Below, piece by piece: positions 15,933 through 23,123 of a DNA stretch of 64,000 nt. A program made the translations under genes and the position numbers. The stretch comes from Glycomyces xiaoerkulensis (GTDB lineage: Bacteria; Actinomycetota; Actinomycetes; Mycobacteriales; Micromonosporaceae): NCBI RefSeq assembly GCF_002798405.1, contig NZ_PGGV01000027.1:185894-249893 (forward strand), read 5' to 3'. How positions within the stretch are numbered: the first letter of the stretch is position 1; each line of letters begins with the position of its first letter. The notes under the pieces are model-generated. The model was not told where the DNA came from. It was given only the letters and a program-made list of their open reading frames with translations, and ran no database searches.

Positions 15933-17012
15933 ATGAAGCAACGATGGAAGTTCGCCATCGTCGGGGCGTTCTCGGCCCTGGCGCTGGCGCTCGCGGCGAG
16001 CCCGATGGGCTTCAGCGCCTCCGCCGACCACAGCTCCCCCACCTGGCAGTCGAGCGACCAGTGGGGCAACACGGAGTACGGCGACTACACGGTCTACAAC
16101 AACATCTGGGGCTCCGGCGCGGGATCCCAGACGATTTCGGCGGTCGACCAGTCCCACTGGTGGGTCGACGCCGACCACCCGGACACCGGCGGCATCAAGA
16201 GCTACCCGAACGCGTCATACACGCTCGGGCAGCAGATCACCCAGATGCCCCAGGTGACCAGCAGCGTCACCTGGGAAGGCCCGGCGGCTACCGGCGGCGT
16301 GGCCTACAACGCCGCCTACGACGTGTGGGGCAACGGCCATGAACACGAGATCATGATCTGGCTCGCCTCGGTGGGTCCGGTCGGTCCGCTCGGCAGCTAC
16401 GAGACCACCGTCGACGTCGGCGGCCACACCTTCGACTACTACCGGGGCAACAACGGCTCCAACGAGGTCTACAGCTTCATCCGGACCTCGAACACCAACT
16501 CGGCGACGGTCGACATCACCGGGATCTCGCGGTGGCTGTACGACACCGGCCGCATCCCCGACGTGCGGATCGACCAGATCCAGTTCGGATACGAGATCAC
16601 CTCCTCGGCCGGCGGGCACCGGTTCAGCACCGAGAGCTACTCGCTGGACATCGGCGGCAGCCAGCCGACCGACCCGCCCTCCGAGCCCGACGACCCGACC
16701 ACGACGCCCGGAGGCGGAGGCGACGGCGACTGCGCGGCCAGCATCGAGTCGGTCAACGACTGGGGCTCGGCCTGGCAGGGCAGCGTCACGATCCACGCCG
16801 GCGACCAGGCCGTCGACGGCTGGGACCTGAGCTGGAACTGGCCCGGCGGACAGGAGGTGAGCAGCGCCTGGAACGTGGACTGGTCGCAGTCGGGATCGGC
16901 GTTCACCGCCTCGGACGTCGGCTGGAACGCCCGGATCGAAGCGAACTCGAGCCAGGAGGTCTTCGGCTTCGTCGCCTCAGGTCCGGCGGTGGACCTGGAG
17001 ATCGGCTGCTGA
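15933..17012 (+). CDS. secreted endoglucanase, GH12 catalytic domain with CBM2
   Basis: The 359-residue precursor has a Sec-type signal (basic MKQRWK, then a hydrophobic stretch ending ASA near residue 31). A GH12 jelly-roll domain (about 35-240) follows. Its catalytic glutamates are visible as E139 in HEIMIWLASVGPVGP (nucleophile) and E221 in IQFGYEI (acid/base). The NNIWGS and GNNGSNEVYSF segments are typical of GH12. A Pro/Thr/Gly linker (about 243-266) leads to a family 2 cellulose-binding module (267-359) with paired cysteines C267 and C359 and exposed tryptophans. It would cut cellulose or mixed-linkage glucan outside the cell. The ABC importer and GH1 enzyme later in the window could use the products. 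Confidence 0.93.
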   Translation: MKQRWKFAIVGAFSALALALAASPMGFSASADHSSPTWQSSDQWGNTEYGDYTVYNNIWGSGAGSQTISAVDQSHWWVDADHPDTGGIKSYPNASYTLGQQITQMPQVTSSVTWEGPAATGGVAYNAAYDVWGNGHEHEIMIWLASVGPVGPLGSYETTVDVGGHTFDYYRGNNGSNEVYSFIRTSNTNSATVDITGISRWLYDTGRIPDVRIDQIQFGYEITSSAGGHRFSTESYSLDIGGSQPTDPPSEPDDPTTTPGGGGDGDCAASIESVNDWGSAWQGSVTIHAGDQAVDGWDLSWNWPGGQEVSSAWNVDWSQSGSAFTASDVGWNARIEANSSQEVFGFVASGPAVDLEIGC

Positions 17013-17027
17013 GCCGCTAGCGCGAGC

Positions 17028-17069
17028 GCGGGCGTCGGACCGCCGGTTGATCGGCGGTCCGACGCCCGC
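17028..17069. terminator. bidirectional terminator with perfect 18-bp stem
   Basis: Bases 17028-17045 and 17052-17069 are perfect reverse complements (18 pairs) around a six-base loop, GTTGAT. It lies between two convergent genes, the cellulase ending at 17012 and the PD-(D/E)XK-like gene ending at 17078, so it can terminate both. There is no T-run on either side, as is common in high-GC actinobacteria. Confidence 0.8.
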
Positions 17070-17077
17070 GGCGCTGG

Positions 17078-17953
17078 CTAAGAGCTCTCGAAGATCTCCT
17101 CCGCGTGCGAAGCTCTGAATGCGCTCACCCTCCACTGGTGCAGCCGCTCCAGGTCGGTGCATTCTGCGACCGTGCTCCGCTGTTCCGGCGTTAGGTCGAG
17201 CCCACGAGCATCGCAGATCTCGATCAGCACCTCACGGAATACGTGTAGACGTTCCTCCGCTCGGAGCTCGTCGGTCCAGGCGCTGTGGTACGGCCGAGTC
17301 TGGGTCTTCATGCGGTCCTCCAAGAGTTTCAACACATCCCTGTTGACTACGGCGTAGAGCATGTTCACGCAGTCCTTCGCGGCCCCGGTCTCAATGGTAC
17401 CGAGAACCTGGTCAACAGTGTCGATAGCAGGCTCAGGATCTTCCGGGTCCGGGTTGAGCATCAACCCGAGCATTACTCGTTCCGGTGTGGCTCCGGGATC
17501 GTTCGGGTCGGTGATCGGCCGCAGGTCCGATGGACTGACCGTCAGCGGGGTCAGCCACCAGCGGCGGTTGATACGTACACCCTCCCGGAACTTTCTGGCG
17601 ACCTGGTCGCTACCGCACACCATCAGGAGCTCTACCTCGCATTCGGCGTGATCCTCGAAGGCCCGGGCGACGTACCCCAGCAGCCTGCGGTTCTTATCCT
17701 CGCTCCACTTGTTCTGGACCTCGGTGATGACCACCAGCCGGTCGACCTCGCTGAACTCCAGCGTCAGCGCGGTCACTGCATCGGCCCGTCGCTCGGTGGT
17801 CGCCTTGGAACCGAGCGCGTTCGTGCTGCGCTCTGCGCCGGTGATGGACAGGTCTCCGTAGTCACGGCGGTCGGCGATGCCGAGCAGTTCCGCCGCGAAT
17901 CTCGGGTTCGTTTGAATCAGGTTGACGATGTTCTCGTGCGGATCATCCGCCAT
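17078..17953 (-). CDS. PD-(D/E)XK-like (Rpn/transposase-nuclease-like) protein
   Basis: The 291-residue protein resembles the large actinobacterial family with a Rpn/YhgA-like restriction-endonuclease fold. It has an N-terminal HENIVNLIQTNPRFAAELL helix, then RRADAVTALTL, the acidic strand VVITEVQNKWSEDKNRR (E-x-Q in place of E-x-K) and YVARAFEDHAECEVELLMVC. Family members may be domesticated transposon nucleases; their cellular role is not known. The ATG at 17953 was chosen because GGAGG sits five bases upstream; the GTG two codons earlier would touch that site. It is monocistronic, with a strong terminator behind it. Confidence 0.65.
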   Translation of the reverse strand: MADDPHENIVNLIQTNPRFAAELLGIADRRDYGDLSITGAERSTNALGSKATTERRADAVTALTLEFSEVDRLVVITEVQNKWSEDKNRRLLGYVARAFEDHAECEVELLMVCGSDQVARKFREGVRINRRWWLTPLTVSPSDLRPITDPNDPGATPERVMLGLMLNPDPEDPEPAIDTVDQVLGTIETGAAKDCVNMLYAVVNRDVLKLLEDRMKTQTRPYHSAWTDELRAEERLHVFREVLIEICDARGLDLTPEQRSTVAECTDLERLHQWRVSAFRASHAEEIFESS

Positions 17954-18046
17954 GAACACCTCCAGGGGAATCGGATCACTCGTTCCAGCGACTAACGACC
18001 GATGCCCCCGGAGGTTCCGGGAATGTCCGATAGACGACAGTTCCAG

Positions 18047-18781
18047 CTAGTACCAGTTATTGGCCTCGGAATGCTGCCAAGCACCGCACGGGGTCCCGTA
18101 GCGGCCGGAGATGTAGTCCAGGCCCCAGGCGATCTGGGTGGCCGGGTTGGTCTGCCAGTCATCGCCGTGGGAGGCCATCTTGTCGCCCGGAAGCGACTGC
18201 GGGATGCCGTAGGCACCGGAGCTCGGATTCATGGCGGTCTCGTTCCAGTTCGACTCGCGTTCCCAGAGGGACTCGAGGCAGGAGAACTGGTCGAGGCCCC
18301 AGCCGACCTCGAGGGTCATGGTGCATCCGATGGCCCGATTGCCCGAGTACGACGAGCAGTCCGAGGCGATGTCCACCGGAGCGGAACCGGAGTCAGAGCC
18401 GGAGTCGGAATCGGAACTTGAGCCGGACTCCTCCGCCGGCGCCTCCTCTTCTTCCTCCTCCTCGGGGACCTCGGCGGCCTCGGGCTTGGAGACGCTGTTC
18501 AGCGACTCGCCGTCCTTGACCGGGATGATGCTCTCCATGACGGGGACGTTCCGCCACTGGGGTTCGGCCTCGACTCCGGACTCGACGATCTCGGAGGCAA
18601 GGATTTCCTTCTCGCTGCGATCGTCGACCTGGGTGATGGCCGCCCCGGCGGTGGTCGCCGTGCTGGCGCCGATGACGACGGCGGCCAGCGAGGCGAACGT
18701 GCGGTTGCGGAAAACGCGGCTCTTCCGGCGGAGGAAGCCGGGAGCTGCGTGCTTAGCGTGGGTCAGCTTTGTCGTAAGCAC
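18047..18781 (-). CDS. secreted transglycosylase-like cell wall hydrolase
   Basis: The mature C-terminal domain (last 85 residues or so) is a lytic-transglycosylase/aggregation-promoting-factor type fold: CLESLWERESNWNETAMNPS with the catalytic-type glutamate in WERESNW, then SSGAYGIPQSLPGDKM and ATQIAWGLDYISGRYGTPC. An N-terminal hydrophobic export segment near TFASLAAVVIGASTATTAGA and a long acidic Glu/Ser/Asp linker precede it. I use the GTG at 18781 (244 residues). An ATG at 18886 in the same frame lies inside a conserved-looking structured leader and gives a poor extra 35 residues. Such enzymes cut peptidoglycan outside the membrane during growth or germination. Confidence 0.75.
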   Translation of the reverse strand: MLTTKLTHAKHAAPGFLRRKSRVFRNRTFASLAAVVIGASTATTAGAAITQVDDRSEKEILASEIVESGVEAEPQWRNVPVMESIIPVKDGESLNSVSKPEAAEVPEEEEEEEAPAEESGSSSDSDSGSDSGSAPVDIASDCSSYSGNRAIGCTMTLEVGWGLDQFSCLESLWERESNWNETAMNPSSGAYGIPQSLPGDKMASHGDDWQTNPATQIAWGLDYISGRYGTPCGAWQHSEANNWY

Positions 18782-18789
18782 CCGCGTAA

Positions 18790-18955
18790 GGCTAAAGACG
18801 TCTGATAACGCAGCCCTGTCTGTGAGTGATCGAACAAATACGGCACTCCCGAGCGTGCTCCCGAAACACTCGACCGCCCGGTTCATCCGATAGCAGCTCT
18901 ATCGCGTGCTCTGGTCCCCGTGCCCGAGCCTCGGTCCCGAATCGTCGGCCATTCG
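18790..18955 (-). ncRNA. candidate c-di-AMP (ydaO/yuaA-type) riboswitch-like leader
   Basis: The transcript upstream of the cell wall hydrolase gene has pieces that resemble the ydaO motif: GGCCGAC (18950-18944), CGGGGACCAGAG, a perfect 6-bp hairpin CGATAG/CTATCG (18904-18888, read on the minus strand), then GGATGAACCGGG and a later CGGGAGCAC. Rpf-like and other peptidoglycan hydrolase genes in actinobacteria often carry this c-di-AMP riboswitch. The 3' GCTAAC-type motif is not convincing, so the call is tentative. A covariance-model scan would decide it. Confidence 0.35.
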
Positions 18956-18993
18956 GATGATTCAAACCTCCTGAGCAGCCAGTTCTTTTTCTA

Positions 18994-19003
18994 TAGACGT
19001 CTA
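18994..19003. promoter_or_regulatory. palindrome TAGACGTCTA in the divergent promoter region
   Basis: A perfect 10-bp palindrome lies upstream of both the hydrolase leader and the XRE/DUF5753 gene. Its 8-bp core AGACGTCT recurs at 18796-18803, just inside the leader of the hydrolase gene. This may be a paired regulator site. The surrounding 18970-19010 segment is AT-rich (run of T, CTATAG) and could include the -10 box. Confidence 0.35.
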
Positions 19004-19175
19004 CAGAGGGCAATCTCACACTCCAGGAAAACCGCCTTCACGACCCGGTTTCAGTCATTTGACCGAAAGATTTAAGGCAACCGATGGTGCGCAGAATCTT
19101 GCGCAGTGTGGCGGCTATCCAGACGAACGGGGGCGTGGGAACCTAAACCTCCCACCACGTGCGACGGAGGTATAC

Positions 19176-20003
19176 ATGCCCGCTCCTTCGAAACTCACCC
19201 GCTGGCAGGTCGGCATCTACATCCACGACCACCGGACCGAGCTGGGCTTCTCGCAGACCGAACTCGCCGTTCGGCTCGGGGTGAGCGGAGCGACCATCTC
19301 CAACTGGGAGCGGGGCGCGTCGATGCCGAGCGCCGGAGAGGTCTGGGGCCTCGCCCGCCACCTGAAGATCCCCGACGAGATCGCCGAGTTCATGGAGACC
19401 ATCGCCCGGGAGGGCAGCAGCCCGAACATGGAGGCCCACCCGAGGTACAACGCGCTGGGGCTGGCGAAGGCCGAACTTCACTACAACTCGATCTGGAAAT
19501 GGGAGCCGCTGATCCTGCCCGGCATCGTGCAGACACGCCACTACAACTCGCTGGTGGTGCAGCAAGCGGAGGGAACCACCGATGAGCAAGCGCAGTTCGG
19601 CTGGAACTTCAAGCAGCAGCGTCAGAACGCGATCATGTTGAGGCCCACCGAGTACCGAATGACCGTCATCATCGGCGACAGCGCCGTCAGGCACCTCACG
19701 GCGATGCCGGAACGTGAGCGCCGGGAACAGGTCGACTACCTCCGAGAATGCAACTCGCGCCCCGGCTGGGAAATCCGGATCATGAATCAGCACAGTGACC
19801 TCGGCGGACCCTTCGAAGTTTATGTTTCCAGCCAGAGCACTACCGCTGGTCCGCCATTCGTCTATGTCCAGATCCATGACCTCAGTTGGTGCATCGAGGA
19901 GCGCGACCGCGTCAAGGGGTACCATGATCGAGTCAAAACGAACTGGCCGCGCGCAACGGAACTTGAGGTGTACCTCGATGCAGAACGTGACCTCCTGGCG
20001 TAA
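19176..20003 (+). CDS. XRE-family regulator with DUF5753 (Scr1/WhiJ-like)
   Basis: The 275-residue protein has an N-terminal helix-turn-helix, LGFSQTELAVRLGVSGATIS, then NWERGASMPS (about residues 15-70). The C-terminal DUF5753 domain has typical EPLILPGIVQTRHYNSLVVQ, RREQVDYLRE and PFVYVQIHD segments. In streptomycetes these proteins pair with small DUF397 partners, and the pairs regulate development and antibiotic production or act as toxin-antitoxin-like modules. The ATG at 19176 has an ideal GGAGG five bases upstream; an upstream in-frame extension from 19059 does not. A DUF397 gene overlaps its last 26 bases. Confidence 0.88.
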   Translation: MPAPSKLTRWQVGIYIHDHRTELGFSQTELAVRLGVSGATISNWERGASMPSAGEVWGLARHLKIPDEIAEFMETIAREGSSPNMEAHPRYNALGLAKAELHYNSIWKWEPLILPGIVQTRHYNSLVVQQAEGTTDEQAQFGWNFKQQRQNAIMLRPTEYRMTVIIGDSAVRHLTAMPERERREQVDYLRECNSRPGWEIRIMNQHSDLGGPFEVYVSSQSTTAGPPFVYVQIHDLSWCIEERDRVKGYHDRVKTNWPRATELEVYLDAERDLLA

Positions 20004-20226
20004 GAGCACCCGCAGCGGCAGCGACGGCAATTCGAGCTGCGTCGAGCTCCGCCGCTCCTGGCGCAAGAGCTCCCGCAGCGGCACGGACGGGAATACCAAC
20101 TGCGTCGAGATCGCCCCTTGCGCCGAAGCGGGCTTCCACCTCCGCGACTCCAAGCTCGGCGACACCTCCCCCATCCTCGACCTCGCCGAGACCGACCTCG
20201 AAGCCCTCCTCACCGCCACCCGCTAG
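19978..20226 (+). CDS. DUF397 small partner protein with a duplicated N-terminal motif
   Basis: The 82-residue protein is of the DUF397 family, partners of XRE/DUF5753 regulators. The usual opening motif, WRKSxRSGxDGNxxCVE, occurs twice in tandem (about residues 7-24 and 27-45), followed by one normal C-terminal half with FHLRDSKLGD and ILDLAETDLEALL. The duplication is also visible in the DNA as near-repeats around 19995 and 20055. The ATG at 19978 lies inside the end of the XRE gene, so translation is probably coupled. Confidence 0.85.
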   Translation: MQNVTSWRKSTRSGSDGNSSCVELRRSWRKSSRSGTDGNTNCVEIAPCAEAGFHLRDSKLGDTSPILDLAETDLEALLTATR

Positions 20227-20296
20227 CGACGTTCAAGCGGGCGTCGAAACGGACGACCTGCAGACTTCCCTTCTCCGGCCGTCCGATCCGATGAGG

Positions 20297-21481
20297 TCAG
20301 TAGACGCCCGCGTAGGTGGTGAACGAGATGCGCGCGTGGATGTCCGCCCGGTCGCCGTTGAAGTCGTAGCAGCGCACCGCCACCTCCTCATCGCTGCCGT
20401 CCTCGTACCAGTACCCCACTACGCAGTGGCCGTCCGGCCAGGAGTAGGGATCTGCGTTGTTGACCGGATTGACCAGGGCATGTCCTCCGCTGGTGGCCAG
20501 GTCGGTGAACGCGATCCGGTACAGACCGGTGCCGTCGTACGAGCCCTGAGTCCCTCCCCAAGGGACGGTCGAGACGTACGAGTCGCCGCTGATGGAGCCG
20601 CCGGAGATGGTGTCGGTGTACAGGGTGCCGCTACCGAACCGGCTGGTCGTGTGCCCGAGCAGGCCGACCTCCAGGCCGTAGGTGACGGTGAACTTGGAAT
20701 CGATCGGCGAACCGTCGTGGTCGACGCAGCGCACCTCCCAGCCGTCGGGCCAGGCGATCTGGCAGTGGGTCGCGGCCGAGTTGTAGGCGGTCACGTGGAC
20801 CATCGGGAACGCCCGCGAGTCCGGGTTGTCGGGCATGTCGAAGCGGTACCGACCGGTTTCCAACCGCTCGTATGAGATCGGGCCGCCCTGGGAGTCGTAC
20901 TGGTAGTCGTGGGACAGGGTGCGCTCGCCGTCCGGCGCGTCCCGGTCGGTCCAGAAGTACGCGAACCGGCCTTCGCCGTGGTAGGTGGCGCTGGTGTAGT
21001 TGGCCACGAATCGAGCGTCGACCGGTTCGCCGTCGGGTCCGAAGCAGCGGACACCCACATTCAGGTCGTCCACGCCGATGAACAGACCCGGACCCCAGTA
21101 GGCCACGGTGCACATGGCGTTGGTCCACGACCCGTAGGCCGATACGTGCACGACCCCGGAGGTCTCGGTGGGGATCGACGCCACGCCTTCGAAGGTCACG
21201 GTGTAGACGCCGGTGCCGGAACGGGTCACCTTCACGTCCCCGGCCGGGTTGTAGGAGTAGAGGGAGTGCGGCTCGTAGTCGTCGGTCGAGGACCGGTTGG
21301 CCCACACGTAGGCGCTGAGGTGGTCGGAGGTGTGGTTGACCGGCTCGAGGTCGACCTGCTCCGAGGACTCGTCGGACTGGGCGACGGCGGGGCCGGCGGA
21401 CCGGTCGACCCCGAACAGGCCGACGAGCAGGGCCAGCGCGGCCAGCGCCGCGCCAAGCCGGGACAGATGGGACGTGGGCAT
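20297..21481 (-). CDS. secreted repeat protein of unknown function
   Basis: The 394-residue precursor has a Sec signal: ALAALALLVGLFGVDRSAG and cleavage near AVAQS. The mature part holds about three beta-rich repeats with the motif C-x-V-x-Y-W ... VRCF-x-x-x-G-x-x-D-x-x-F: VGVRCFGPDGEPVDARFV, WEVRCVDHDGSPIDSKFTV and VAVRCYDFNGDRADIHARI. These pair cysteines within repeats. Similar repeat proteins occur widely in secreted actinobacterial proteins without known function. The ATG at 21481 follows GGAGAGGAG. A palindrome resembling the PadR operator lies about 140 bases upstream. Confidence 0.72.
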   Translation of the reverse strand: MPTSHLSRLGAALAALALLVGLFGVDRSAGPAVAQSDESSEQVDLEPVNHTSDHLSAYVWANRSSTDDYEPHSLYSYNPAGDVKVTRSGTGVYTVTFEGVASIPTETSGVVHVSAYGSWTNAMCTVAYWGPGLFIGVDDLNVGVRCFGPDGEPVDARFVANYTSATYHGEGRFAYFWTDRDAPDGERTLSHDYQYDSQGGPISYERLETGRYRFDMPDNPDSRAFPMVHVTAYNSAATHCQIAWPDGWEVRCVDHDGSPIDSKFTVTYGLEVGLLGHTTSRFGSGTLYTDTISGGSISGDSYVSTVPWGGTQGSYDGTGLYRIAFTDLATSGGHALVNPVNNADPYSWPDGHCVVGYWYEDGSDEEVAVRCYDFNGDRADIHARISFTTYAGVY

Positions 21482-21621
21482 GGTGAGCTCCTCTCCGTGG
21501 GCCTCCCGCCGGTCCGCCCACGCGTGATGTTCGGTTCCAGGGGGCCGCGGACCGGCTCGGCCGTGCCCGCAGGCGGTGACGTCCGGCTTCAATGGGCAAT
21601 GAGGACGCCTCGCACCCTCCT

Positions 21622-21636
21622 ACTATGCACTATAGT
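21622..21636. promoter_or_regulatory. operator-like inverted repeat, copy 1 (PadR candidate)
   Basis: ACTAT-GCACT-ATAGT is a perfect 5-bp inverted repeat. It matches 12 of 15 positions of the sequence at 23040-23054, in front of the padR gene. It lies between the end of the padR operon and the start of the leftward secreted-protein gene, where it could control the latter. Confidence 0.45.
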
Positions 21637-21685
21637 CGTCGGCGACCACATGCGGGAGCACCCCAGGGCGTCCAGGACGACGCGC

Positions 21686-22693
21686 CTACGTGGCCTCAGC
21701 AGACGGTTCGGCCTCCGGGGTCTCGGTCGGCTCCAGCGTCGGCCCCGCATCGGGTTCGATCTCTGAGGGTTGCTCATCCGGCAGGCACAGCGGGTACTGG
21801 TAGCCGTATTCCGGGTGGTGTTCGCGCTGCTCCTCGAACTCCGGGCTCCCCGACTCCTCCTCGAACGGGTCGTCGGGCGGCATCGGGCAGCTTTCAGGGT
21901 CGCCGAGCAGCACCGGGTTCCCGTTCTGGTCGAACAGGTACACGCCCCGAAGCAGCTCGCCGTTCTCGGAGTAGACGTAGACGTCCCGCACCTCCCCGTG
22001 CAGGTCGGCCGCGCGCGGACGGTGCTCCTCGTAGAAGACCGGTCCGACCTCCGGGCCGCGAAGCAGGTGGTTCGGGAAGTTCGCCAGCGCGATCGCCACC
22101 AGTGCCGCTCCGGCGGCCCCGGTCAGCAGTCGGCCCCGGCGGCTCCACCGCTGCGAGCGGACGCCCAGGCGGAGCGAGAGCCAGACGAGCGGCAGGGCGA
22201 TCAGCCCGATCGTCGGCAGCAGGACGAACGGATTGTTCATGATCGGCATCGTCCCCTCGCGGGCGGTGATGAGGAAGTAGGCGACCAGCATCCCCGCGAT
22301 GATCCCGCGCAGCACCCACCATCCGGGCTTGAGCTCCCGGCGGAGCTGCCCGGCCCGGCCTGCTCCCGCGCTTCGGGTGAACCGGTCGGCCGCCACCTGC
22401 ATCCAGGTGATCGGCGAGACCGCCAGGCCCCACACGCCCCGGATGAGGCGCTCAGCCAGCGGCTGCCGCTCGACGCCCGCGGCCTCGCGCAGCTCCCGCG
22501 CATACGTCTCGGGGCTGCCGAGCAGTTCGTTCAGGGTCATGCCGGGTTCCATGTCCGCGGCGACCTCGGCCAGGTGCTCTTCCAGGCCGCTCAGGAGGTC
22601 TTCGCGGAGACCCGCGGGGAGGTCGGAGAGGTGGCGTTCGACCGCGAGGCGGTATTCGGCGATCCCAGCGGTCCCTTGAGGAGTGTCGGTCAT
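21686..22693 (-). CDS. membrane protein with HAAS/DUF1700-like N-terminus
   Basis: The 335-residue protein starts with a helical region, AEYRLAVERHLSDLPAGLRE and LLSGLEEHLAEVAADM, as in HAAS/DUF1700 proteins commonly encoded after PadR regulators. Three hydrophobic segments follow (around GIIAGMLVAYFLI, LLPTIGLIALPLVWLSL and AAGAALVAIALANF). The C-terminal 130 residues are hydrophilic, acidic and Pro/Glu-rich and probably outside the membrane. The start overlaps the PadR stop as ATGA. By family, the PadR regulator is likely to repress this protein, which may act in envelope or signalling homeostasis. Confidence 0.75.
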   Translation of the reverse strand: MTDTPQGTAGIAEYRLAVERHLSDLPAGLREDLLSGLEEHLAEVAADMEPGMTLNELLGSPETYARELREAAGVERQPLAERLIRGVWGLAVSPITWMQVAADRFTRSAGAGRAGQLRRELKPGWWVLRGIIAGMLVAYFLITAREGTMPIMNNPFVLLPTIGLIALPLVWLSLRLGVRSQRWSRRGRLLTGAAGAALVAIALANFPNHLLRGPEVGPVFYEEHRPRAADLHGEVRDVYVYSENGELLRGVYLFDQNGNPVLLGDPESCPMPPDDPFEEESGSPEFEEQREHHPEYGYQYPLCLPDEQPSEIEPDAGPTLEPTETPEAEPSAEAT

Positions 22694-23031
22694 GCTTGCC
22701 CCTTCTCGGCGTCGAACAGTCGCCGCATCTTGTCGCTCACGTCCTCCCACGCCTCGCGCATCTCGGCCAGGTACTTGCGGCCGGGCTCGGTCAGGGCGTA
22801 CCACTTGCGGTGCGGCCCGGAGTCGCTCGGCTGGAGGTAGGTGGACAGGTAGCCGGCCCGGTAGAGCCTGCGCAGCGTCCCGTACACCGACGCGTCGCCC
22901 AGCTCGTCGAAACCGGCCGCCCGGAGGCGACGCAGGATCTCGTAGCCGTAGCCGTCCTCGGTCTCCAAGACCCGCAGGACGATGATGTCGAGCAGGCCCT
23001 TGAGCAGTTGCGATCGCTCCACGCCTAGCAC
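22690..23031 (-). CDS. PadR-family transcriptional regulator
   Basis: The 113-residue winged-helix repressor shows the PadR signature: LLKGLLDIIVLRVLETEDGY, then GYEILRRLRAAGF, SVYGTLRRLYRAGYLS (recognition helix) and GPHRKWYALTEPGRKYLAEM, followed by a short dimerisation helix. It begins at a GTG (23031); its own promoter region holds an inverted-repeat-like element at 23040-23054. It is translationally coupled to the downstream membrane protein, the normal arrangement for this subtype. Confidence 0.9.
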   Translation of the reverse strand: MLGVERSQLLKGLLDIIVLRVLETEDGYGYEILRRLRAAGFDELGDASVYGTLRRLYRAGYLSTYLQPSDSGPHRKWYALTEPGRKYLAEMREAWEDVSDKMRRLFDAEKGQA

Positions 23032-23039
23032 GGTACCAT

Positions 23040-23054
23040 GCTATGCACAGTAGT
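23040..23054. promoter_or_regulatory. operator-like element, copy 2 (PadR autoregulation candidate)
   Basis: GCTATGCACAGTAGT lies nine bases upstream of the padR GTG and shares CTATGCAC and TAGT with the element at 21622-21636. Its position fits an autorepressor site. The symmetry is weaker than in copy 1. Confidence 0.45.
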
Positions 23055-23084
23055 GGACACGAGGCCGCCTCCCGAAAGCGAGAC

Positions 23085-23109
23085 GGCCCCGCCCGGGACG
23101 GGCGGGGCC
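23085..23109 (-). terminator. terminator downstream of gltX
   Basis: An 11-bp perfect stem (GGCCCCGCCCG / CGGGCGGGGCC) with a three-base loop lies 15 bases after the gltX stop codon. It has no strong T-run. Confidence 0.7.
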
Positions 23110-23123
23110 GGACGGCGTCGGCC

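Noticed and set aside
18850-18886. ATG at 18886 as start of the cell wall hydrolase
   Set aside because: It lies inside the conserved-looking leader, has no ribosome site, and adds residues that do not resemble a signal peptide; the GTG at 18781 fits better.
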